From the NCBI GenBank assembly GCA_900322025.1, contig ONYJ01000011.1:1-19340 (forward strand): a DNA stretch of 19,340 nucleotides. The letters are read 5' to 3'. A model generated the notes under the pieces. It saw nothing but the letters and a program-made list of their open reading frames with translations, was not told where the DNA came from and searched no databases. Every line of letters begins with the position of its first letter. The first letter of the stretch is position 1. Shown one piece after another: positions 14,585 through 19,340 of the stretch. A program made the translations under genes and the position numbers. The stretch comes from an uncultured Bacteroidales bacterium (lineage in GTDB: Bacteria; Bacteroidota; Bacteroidia; Bacteroidales; UBA932).

Positions 14585-15478
14585 TTACTTATGGCTGACG
14601 TAAGCTCCTCTGCTTTTTTCTAAAATTATCTTATCTGGTTTTCCATTGTACTTTAGGTTTGAGGCTCCACTCACTTCTCCGGTGAGCTTTTGCCGTGCGT
14701 TTACTTTGGCTTTTGAAGCTCCGCTGAGATCTATGATAACCACCTTTGCTTGCAACTCATCACCATCGAAATTACTTGCTCCGCTACAATCTAAATCGAG
14801 AGCATCTGTTTTACCTTTAATTTTTGCCGTTGAGGCTCCGCTAAGATCTGCTTTTATGCTTTCCGAGCTGCTGCTTAGATTTAGGTTTAGCTTGGAAGCT
14901 CCGCTAAGCTCCGCTTTCAGACTTTCCGAGGTGCCGTTTAGGTTTAGGATAGAAGCTCCACTGAGATCTATCTTAATAGTTTCTGCTGAGCAAGTAAGTT
15001 TAGCAGATGTAGCTCCGCTGAGCTCTATATCGCATAAATCGCTGTGGAAGTGCTCTTTTGAGTGTACTTTAGAAGCTCCTGAAAGGTCTATTAAAGTAAG
15101 GGAAGAAACTTCTGCTATAACGTTAATTGGCCCAACTTTGCTGCCCTTAGGTCTGATGCGATATCCGTTGTCTAATCTGAGTATTAGTACTCCGTTTTTT
15201 TCTTCTACTATGATATGTTTCATAGTTCTTTCTGGTGCAGATACTGTAACCTTGCCATTATTTCCTTTTACAAGTTCAACCTCAAATATACTGCCGGCCT
15301 TAATACCGTGTAGATCAGAAAATGTAAGCTTTTTTGAAATCAGCTCTTCATTAGAAGAAGTATTGCTTGATGAGCGCACAACCGTTACTTTGCCACCTTT
15401 TGTGGGTTGTTGTGCGTAAATATTAGTATGTATTGCTAATATAAATAATAGAATTAGTGATGTATAAAATTTATTCAT
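14585..15478 (-). CDS. Exported GIN-domain (DUF2807, putative auto-transporter adhesin head) beta-helix protein
   Basis: A 297-residue protein with a signal peptide (hydrophobic residues 6-18, cleavage near A-Q-Q, 22/23), hence exported. After a short Ser/Asn linker, residues 50-130 hold the start of the GIN domain (F-S-D-L-H-G-I-K-A-G-S-I-F-E-V-E-L). Then come eight repeats of (D/E)-(L/C/V)-S-G-A-(S/T), with the serine of each motif at 133, 154, 173, 192, 213, 232, 252 and 270, spaced 18-21 residues apart as one rung each of a right-handed beta-helix. DUF2807 proteins are common in Bacteroidetes and often sit next to sigma factors; adhesion is only a name-level guess, and an envelope-stress or surface role is equally possible. 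It is third in a minus-strand set after the ECF sigma and anti-sigma genes, 65 bp below the latter. No outer-membrane anchor or sorting domain is visible. Confidence 0.9.
   Translation of the reverse strand: MNKFYTSLILLFILAIHTNIYAQQPTKGGKVTVVRSSSNTSSNEELISKKLTFSDLHGIKAGSIFEVELVKGNNGKVTVSAPERTMKHIIVEEKNGVLILRLDNGYRIRPKGSKVGPINVIAEVSSLTLIDLSGASKVHSKEHFHSDLCDIELSGATSAKLTCSAETIKIDLSGASILNLNGTSESLKAELSGASKLNLNLSSSSESIKADLSGASTAKIKGKTDALDLDCSGASNFDGDELQAKVVIIDLSGASKAKVNARQKLTGEVSGASNLKYNGKPDKIILEKSRGAYVSHK
14660..15082 (-). repeat. Eight-fold SGAS repeat coding for beta-helix rungs
   Basis: Eight S-G-A-(S/T) motifs recur at intervals of 21, 19, 19, 21, 19, 20 and 18 residues. At DNA level each is marked on the + strand by variants of GAAGCTCCGCTGAGATCT or GAAGCTCCGCTAAGCTCC. 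Nucleotide identity is high only around the SGAS core, so these are old, diverged protein repeats rather than recent tandem copies. Confidence 0.9.
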
Positions 15479-15518
15479 ATCTGTAAATGGTAATTGGTGA
15501 GATGATTTTGTTCTTATG

Positions 15519-15532
15519 ATATTTGCAAATAT
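15519..15532. promoter_or_regulatory. Perfect palindrome ATATTTGCAAATAT between anti-sigma and GIN genes
   Basis: A 14-nt perfect palindrome in the 65-bp gap 15479-15543, overlapping a second palindrome CAAATATTTG (15526-15535). It could be a regulator site or part of a secondary promoter for the GIN gene; on the minus strand AATATTTG is one base from TAnnTTTG, but I see no matching -33. Function not shown. Confidence 0.3.
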
Positions 15533-15543
15533 TTGGTGTATAG

Positions 15544-16083
15544 CTATTCTAGTTCTTCTTTGTTGTGGGCAATAAATATCTTTATTCTGTTAAGCCCTTC
15601 CATTTTTTGATTATAATATTCTTTCAGGATTTTTTGCTTTTCTTTTTTGGGCATATCGGCAGGGAGTTGCAATGCCAGTGGTTCTTCATCAGACAGTATA
15701 GAAGATATCGAATAAAGAATATCTTGTCTGTCTTCTTTTGTAAGCTCCTGCCCTTCTTCCGACAACTGTTTGCCATATTCTTTAATGGCATACAAGTAGT
15801 TGCTCTCTATTTGGTTAATATAAAGGTTCTTGTTCAGATGATTAAGGCATAAGGCTATGGTTATGACCGTTAAAGCCGGAGCCAGTATCCATGCAGAGCG
15901 TTTACCTGCAGTGGGATTGTGTAGGTAGGAGAGTATTCTTTCCCATATTGTTTTTGGAGCGGAGCAATGTTCTTTCAATTTACGGGCAAATCTCTCTTGA
16001 TGACCTATTGGTATCTGAACATTCTCTGTAGCCGCATTGTGTTCATTGAGCAGTGCTTCAATATCAATTTCATATTTTTTCAT
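15544..16083 (-). CDS. Probable membrane anti-sigma factor / sigma-associated regulator
   Basis: A 179-residue protein encoded directly after the ECF sigma gene with a 14-nt overlap. Seen directly: a cytoplasmic N-terminus of about 63 residues, one transmembrane helix at about 64-83 (A-W-I-L-A-P-A-L-T-V-I-T-I-A-L-C-L), and an outward-facing, charged, helical C-terminal half (E-S-N-Y, S-E-E-G-Q-E-L-T-K-E-D). The N-terminal I-P-I-G-H-Q-E-R-F-A-R-K-L motif at 24-36 is one I recall from small proteins next to Bacteroidetes ECF sigma factors. It lacks the usual zinc-binding H-x3-C-x2-C anti-sigma signature. The function as an anti-sigma factor is inferred from position, topology and that motif; it may instead be another kind of membrane partner. 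Confidence 0.75.
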   Translation of the reverse strand: MKKYEIDIEALLNEHNAATENVQIPIGHQERFARKLKEHCSAPKTIWERILSYLHNPTAGKRSAWILAPALTVITIALCLNHLNKNLYINQIESNYLYAIKEYGKQLSEEGQELTKEDRQDILYSISSILSDEEPLALQLPADMPKKEKQKILKEYYNQKMEGLNRIKIFIAHNKEELE

Positions 16084-16585
16084 AAATACCCTCCTCCTTT
16101 AATAGAGTGGCGAGTTGTTGCCTGCCTCTCATAAATTTACTTCTTATAGAGTTTTCCTTTTGAGCAGTTATTTCAGATATTTCTTGATAGTCATAGCCTT
16201 CTATGAGTTTTAACGACACTATCTGACGATACTTCTGTGGTAGTTTTGCTATAAGGCGTATTATCATTTGTATCAAGTCGGTTCTTTTGCTATCCTCTGC
16301 AGTAGTTCCCTCTTCAGATACCTGTATTTTCATGTCCGACAGAAATGCTTGTGCAGTTTTTCTCTTGCGTACAATATCCAACGACTTATTGATGCAGCTT
16401 CTCATGAGGTATGCTCCTAAGTTGTTTATATTTGGAATATTATAGCTTGTGCATACATTAAGCACTGTTTCCTGCATAACATCTTCAGCCTCCTGACTAT
16501 TGCCCAATATCTTAAACGATGCAAGGAATAGTCTTTTTGAGTGCTCGTTGTAGATTGTCTCTATTTCTTGTCGGTTTAGCCTCAT
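16070..16585 (-). CDS. ECF-type RNA polymerase sigma factor
   Basis: A 171-residue sigma-70 family factor of the extracytoplasmic-function class, redirecting RNA polymerase to a small regulon. Region 2 spans about 10-75 (Y-N-E-H-S-K-R-L-F, then I-L-G-N-S-Q-E-A-E-D-V-M-Q-E-T, with the -10-reading helix after it), and region 4 about 105-160 (I-A-K-L-P-Q-K-Y-R-Q-I-V-S-L-K, G-Y-D-Y-Q-E-I-S-E-I-T-A, S-I-R-S-K-F-M-R-G-R-Q-Q-L, the -35-reading helix-turn-helix). No region 3 and no extra C-terminal domain. The ATG at 16585 gives a start normal for the class (M-R-L-N-R-Q-E-I-E-T-I-Y-N-E-H). It heads a set with the membrane regulator and the GIN protein and is divergent from the P5C dehydrogenase gene. 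Autoregulation is typical of such sets but not demonstrated here. Confidence 0.94.
   Translation of the reverse strand: MRLNRQEIETIYNEHSKRLFLASFKILGNSQEAEDVMQETVLNVCTSYNIPNINNLGAYLMRSCINKSLDIVRKRKTAQAFLSDMKIQVSEEGTTAEDSKRTDLIQMIIRLIAKLPQKYRQIVSLKLIEGYDYQEISEITAQKENSIRSKFMRGRQQLATLLKEEGIYEKI
16089..16100 (-). promoter_or_regulatory. Strong Shine-Dalgarno (AAAGGAGGAGGG) before the anti-sigma start
   Basis: On the minus strand AAAGGAGGAGGG lies 5 nt before the anti-sigma ATG (16083), inside the last codons of the sigma gene (K-E-E-G). Other genes in this window lack such a sequence, as is usual in Bacteroidetes. With the 14-nt overlap it suggests coupled, efficient translation of the regulator. 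Confidence 0.5.
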
Positions 16586-16617
16586 TCCATAAATATGACG
16601 TATGCGCTGCTTTGTTG

Positions 16618-16648
16618 TTGCAATTTATACATTAAAAACTTAAATTTG
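16618..16648 (+). promoter_or_regulatory. Bacteroides-type promoter of the P5C dehydrogenase gene
   Basis: TTG (16618-16620), then exactly 20 nt, then TAAATTTG (16641-16648), a full match to the -7 form TAnnTTTG. Transcription would begin near 16655, leaving a 5' leader of about 33 nt before the ATG at 16688. This is the best promoter match in the window. The 102-bp gap 16586-16687 must also hold the minus-strand sigma-gene promoter, which I could not place. Confidence 0.65.
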
Positions 16649-16687
16649 TGTGCATGCGAAGAAAATATCAATTAAATAACCTTATAT

Positions 16688-18313
16688 ATGAACAATTCTA
16701 TTTTCAGTTTTCCTACACCTGCTAATGAACCGGTAAAAGGATATTTGGCGGGAAGTCCAGAGCGTGCTGCCATTGAGGCGGAACTTAAAAGACAAAGAAA
16801 AATCGTGGTTGAGATTCCTCTTATCATAGGAGGAAAAGAGGTAAAAACCGGCAATCTCGGGAATGTCGTAGAACCTCATAACCATAAACATATTCTGGCT
16901 AAGTATCATAAGGCTTCAGAAAAAGAAGTGAAGATGGCAGTAGATGCTGCAATGGCAGCTCACAAGCAGTGGGCTGAAACTCCTTGGAGAACAAGAGCTG
17001 CTATTCTCCTAAAAGCTGCAGATCTCATAGCCGGAAAGTACAGGGCTCTAATCAATGCTTCTTGTATGCTTGGGCAGAGCAAGAACATGTATCAGGCTGA
17101 AATAGATTCGGCTTGCGAACTTATAGACTTCTTACGCTATAACGCTGCGTTTGCTTCTGAAATATACTCAGTTCAGCCAAAATCTGCACCTGGGCAGCTA
17201 AACTCCATGGAATATAGGCCATTAGAAGGCTTTATATTGGCAGTTACACCATTTAATTTTACCTCTATAGCCTCTAATCTTAACATGACTCCTGTACTTA
17301 TGGGTAATACTACGGTATGGAAACCTTCTACTACATCACTTTTATCTAATTATTATCTGATGAAGGTGTTTATGGAGGCCGGCTTGCCTGCAGGAGTTGT
17401 GAACTTTGTACCTGGCCCTGGTTCTGTTATAGGTAAGGTAGCCCTTGCATCACCGGATTTGGGCGGTATTCACTTTACCGGCTCCAGTTCAACTTTTTAC
17501 GGCTTGTGGAAGACCGTTGGTATGAATATAGACAAGTATAAGACCTTCCCTCGTCTTGTAGGAGAAACCGGCGGAAAGGATTTTATCTTCGTGCATAACA
17601 GTGCAGATCCTGAGGCTGTTGCAAATGCTGCTTTTTGCGGTGCATTTGAATATGCCGGGCAGAAATGTTCAGCAGCCAGCCGTATGTACTGCCCTAAGAG
17701 TTTGTGGCCTAAAGTGTTAAAGGGGTTGAAGGAGAGGTGTGCTAAAGTTAAGGTTGGAGATGTGATGAATCCGGAAAACTTTGTAAACGCTGTTATAGAC
17801 GAAGCTTCTTTTGATACAATTTCAAAGGCAATTACTTACGCTAAGAGAAGCAAAGATGCAGAAGTTGTAATAGGCGGCCAGTTTGACAAGAGCGTAGGGT
17901 ACTTTATTCAGCCTACTGTAATAGTAGCTAAAACCCCTAAATTCAGAACAATGGAAGAAGAATTATTCGGTCCGGTTTTAACTGTATATGTTTATGAAGA
18001 CAAGAATTTGGAAAAGACTCTCGACCTTTGCGATACTACTTCTCCTTATGGTCTGACAGGTTCTGTATTCGGACAAGACAGACTGGCTTGTGATTATATC
18101 TGCAACAGGCTTCGTTACAGTGCCGGCAACTTCTACATAAACGATAAACCAACCGGTGCAGTGGTTGGACTTCAGCCTTTTGGCGGAAGCCGTGCATCCG
18201 GAACAAACGATAAAGCCGGTAGTGCATTCAATCTTATGAGATGGGTTACTTCCAGAGCTATTAAGGAAACCTTGGTTTCTCCTCTTACATGGAAGTACAC
18301 TTACATGAAGTAG
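16688..18313 (+). CDS. pruA: L-glutamate gamma-semialdehyde (1-pyrroline-5-carboxylate) dehydrogenase
   Basis: A 541-residue NAD-dependent aldehyde dehydrogenase of the long, single-function P5CDH type (ALDH4-like), oxidising glutamate semialdehyde to glutamate in proline breakdown, in the cytoplasm. Seen directly: the long N-terminal arm with N-E-P-V-K-G-Y-L-A-G-S-P-E-R; the Rossmann part with V-T-P-F-N-F-T and F-T-G-S-S; general-base Glu293 in V-G-E-T-G-G-K-D-F; catalytic Cys327 in G-Q-K-C-S-A-A-S-R; the E-E-L-F-G-P-V-L motif; and the C-terminal oligomerisation segment with Q-P-F-G-G-S-R-A-S-G-T-N-D-K. Length matches the family and there is no fused proline dehydrogenase. The next gene starts 12 nt after its stop, so a joint transcript with the dipeptidase is likely. 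No proline dehydrogenase gene is in view. Confidence 0.94.
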   Translation: MNNSIFSFPTPANEPVKGYLAGSPERAAIEAELKRQRKIVVEIPLIIGGKEVKTGNLGNVVEPHNHKHILAKYHKASEKEVKMAVDAAMAAHKQWAETPWRTRAAILLKAADLIAGKYRALINASCMLGQSKNMYQAEIDSACELIDFLRYNAAFASEIYSVQPKSAPGQLNSMEYRPLEGFILAVTPFNFTSIASNLNMTPVLMGNTTVWKPSTTSLLSNYYLMKVFMEAGLPAGVVNFVPGPGSVIGKVALASPDLGGIHFTGSSSTFYGLWKTVGMNIDKYKTFPRLVGETGGKDFIFVHNSADPEAVANAAFCGAFEYAGQKCSAASRMYCPKSLWPKVLKGLKERCAKVKVGDVMNPENFVNAVIDEASFDTISKAITYAKRSKDAEVVIGGQFDKSVGYFIQPTVIVAKTPKFRTMEEELFGPVLTVYVYEDKNLEKTLDLCDTTSPYGLTGSVFGQDRLACDYICNRLRYSAGNFYINDKPTGAVVGLQPFGGSRASGTNDKAGSAFNLMRWVTSRAIKETLVSPLTWKYTYMK

Positions 18314-18325
18314 TAACAGTTTAAG

Positions 18326-19340
18326 ATGGCCAAATCAGTTCATCAACTACATCGTGAGGCAATGGTGGTAGATACCCATTGCGATACTCCGTTAAGAATA
18401 GATGAGGAACACGCAGATCTGGGCGTAAGGAGTAGCGAAGGGCATAACGATTTTATAAGAATGAAAGAAGGCGGTTTGGATCTTTCTTTCTATGCCATAT
18501 TCACACGAACTAAACTTACGCCTGATCAGGCCACCGTACAGGCTATCAGGTTAATAGGCGAGACAAAGGATGTTATCTTTGCCAATAGAGACAAAGTAGA
18601 GTTAGCATATTCGGTAAGGCAGGCACGAGAAATTAAGAAGGGGGGAAGGGGAGCTATAATGTTAGGAATGGAGAATGGTTCTCCGATACAAAACGATATA
18701 GCTATTCTAAACGAGTTCTATCGAATGGGGATTCGCTATGTAACCTTGTGCCACTCTGCTCATAATCAGCTATGCGATAGTTGTGCTCCTAAAAAACCGC
18801 ATTGGCACGGGCTTTCTCCTTTCGGCAAGACTGTGGTGGAGCAGATGAATCGCTTGGGTATGATTGTGGATGTTTCGCATCTTTCAGATGAATCTTTCTA
18901 TGATTGTCTGAAATATTCCAAAGCTCCTATAGTGGCAACACACTCTTGCTGTAGAGCTCTTTGTAAACACCCGAGGAATATGACAGACAAGATGATAAAG
19001 GATCTTGCTAAAGCAGGCGGGGTGATACAAATCAATTTTTATCCTGCTTTTTTAAGCGATGAGTATGGTACCCAAGCTTATTTTGAGGCAGCTGATGAGT
19101 ATGATGCTGCAATGAAGGCGTTTTGGAGAAGTGGTAAAAAGGGGAAGCGAGAAATTGCTGAGTTGAAAAAGCATACAGCTTATCTAAAAAAGAACTTTCC
19201 GCCTCCGTCTTATAAACTTGTAGTAGATCATATAGAGCATGTAATCAACCTAGTAGGGGTAGATTATGTGGGCATTGGTTCAGACTATGATGGCATAGAA
19301 ATGCCGCCTGCCGGCTTGGAAGATGTAAGCAAGTTAGAGG
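18326..19340 (+). CDS. Peptidase M19 (membrane/renal-type) dipeptidase, 3' end outside window
   Basis: The frame is open from ATG 18326 to the last base (338 codons visible), with no stop. It is a zinc-dependent dipeptidase of family M19, cleaving dipeptides, often with relaxed stereospecificity. Metal ligands and surroundings are visible: D-T-H-C-D-T with His18 and Asp20, Glu116 in G-M-E-N-G, His185 in V-D-V-S-H-L-S-D, His206 in A-T-H-S, and the late G-I-G-S-D-Y-D-G motif near the window edge. There is no signal peptide in the N-terminus (M-A-K-S-V-H-Q-L-H-R), so it appears cytoplasmic despite the family name. Family members run to about 400 residues, so roughly 50-70 are missing. It lies 12 nt after pruA, consistent with a peptide/amino-acid catabolic pair. 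Confidence 0.93.
   Translation, partial: MAKSVHQLHREAMVVDTHCDTPLRIDEEHADLGVRSSEGHNDFIRMKEGGLDLSFYAIFTRTKLTPDQATVQAIRLIGETKDVIFANRDKVELAYSVRQAREIKKGGRGAIMLGMENGSPIQNDIAILNEFYRMGIRYVTLCHSAHNQLCDSCAPKKPHWHGLSPFGKTVVEQMNRLGMIVDVSHLSDESFYDCLKYSKAPIVATHSCCRALCKHPRNMTDKMIKDLAKAGGVIQINFYPAFLSDEYGTQAYFEAADEYDAAMKAFWRSGKKGKREIAELKKHTAYLKKNFPPPSYKLVVDHIEHVINLVGVDYVGIGSDYDGIEMPPAGLEDVSKLE

Noticed and set aside
14646..15419. Plus-strand open frame of 257 codons opposite the GIN-domain gene
   Set aside because: It is the mirror of the SGAS-coding repeats; its product is a low-complexity L/S/A/P sequence, while the minus strand gives a signal peptide and a known domain.
1..19340. CRISPR array, tRNA/rRNA genes, insertion sequence or prophage
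   Set aside because: No spaced direct repeats, cloverleaf-like or rRNA-like stretches, transposase, integrase or phage genes were found on either strand.

Overview
This AT-leaning window reads as a chromosomal segment of a Bacteroidetes bacterium, most likely Bacteroidales. The reasons are the gene families (a Bacteroidetes-style ECF sigma/membrane anti-sigma pair, a GIN-domain surface protein, a C-terminally short HtpG of about 680 aa, a DPM1-like polyprenol-phosphate mannosyltransferase next to dihydroorotase), the general lack of Shine-Dalgarno sequences, and one very good match to the Bacteroides promoter form (TTG-N20-TAnnTTTG) ahead of the P5C dehydrogenase gene. I cannot name the genus. 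No tRNA, rRNA, CRISPR array, insertion sequence, phage or integrase gene is visible. Most genes are core housekeeping genes.

Layout. Positions 1-12374 are all + strand. They hold the 3' end of argS; a YgiQ-family radical SAM protein (1-base overlap with argS); a histone-H1-like Lys/Ala/Pro repeat protein; a ClC family protein with CBS domains (14-nt overlap); the Tex RNA-binding protein; a chain of GT2 polyprenol-phosphate mannosyltransferase, dihydroorotase and EamA transporter with 1-nt gaps or overlaps; and two secreted proteins of unknown function. A strong hairpin at 12355-12394 separates this block from a converging minus-strand block (12403-16585): htpG, then the three-gene set sigma factor > anti-sigma-like membrane protein > GIN-domain beta-helix protein, whose transcription runs toward htpG and ends at a terminator placed inside the likely htpG promoter. 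From 16688 the strand is + again: L-glutamate gamma-semialdehyde dehydrogenase, then a peptidase M19 dipeptidase that runs off the window edge.

How the genes work together. The sigma/anti-sigma/GIN cluster looks like a small envelope-response module: the sigma factor and membrane regulator are translationally coupled, and the third gene encodes an exported repeat protein. The dehydrogenase and dipeptidase fit peptide and proline/glutamate catabolism. The most unusual single item is the H1-like gene with 18 tandem hexads, a conserved-looking C-terminal domain and an acidic tail, overlapping a ClC gene that has the external gating glutamate but not the internal proton glutamate. I do not see a clear new defence or mobile system here. 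The best candidates for new biology are the H1-like/ClC pair, the ECF-controlled SGAS-ladder protein and the pair of secreted unknowns.
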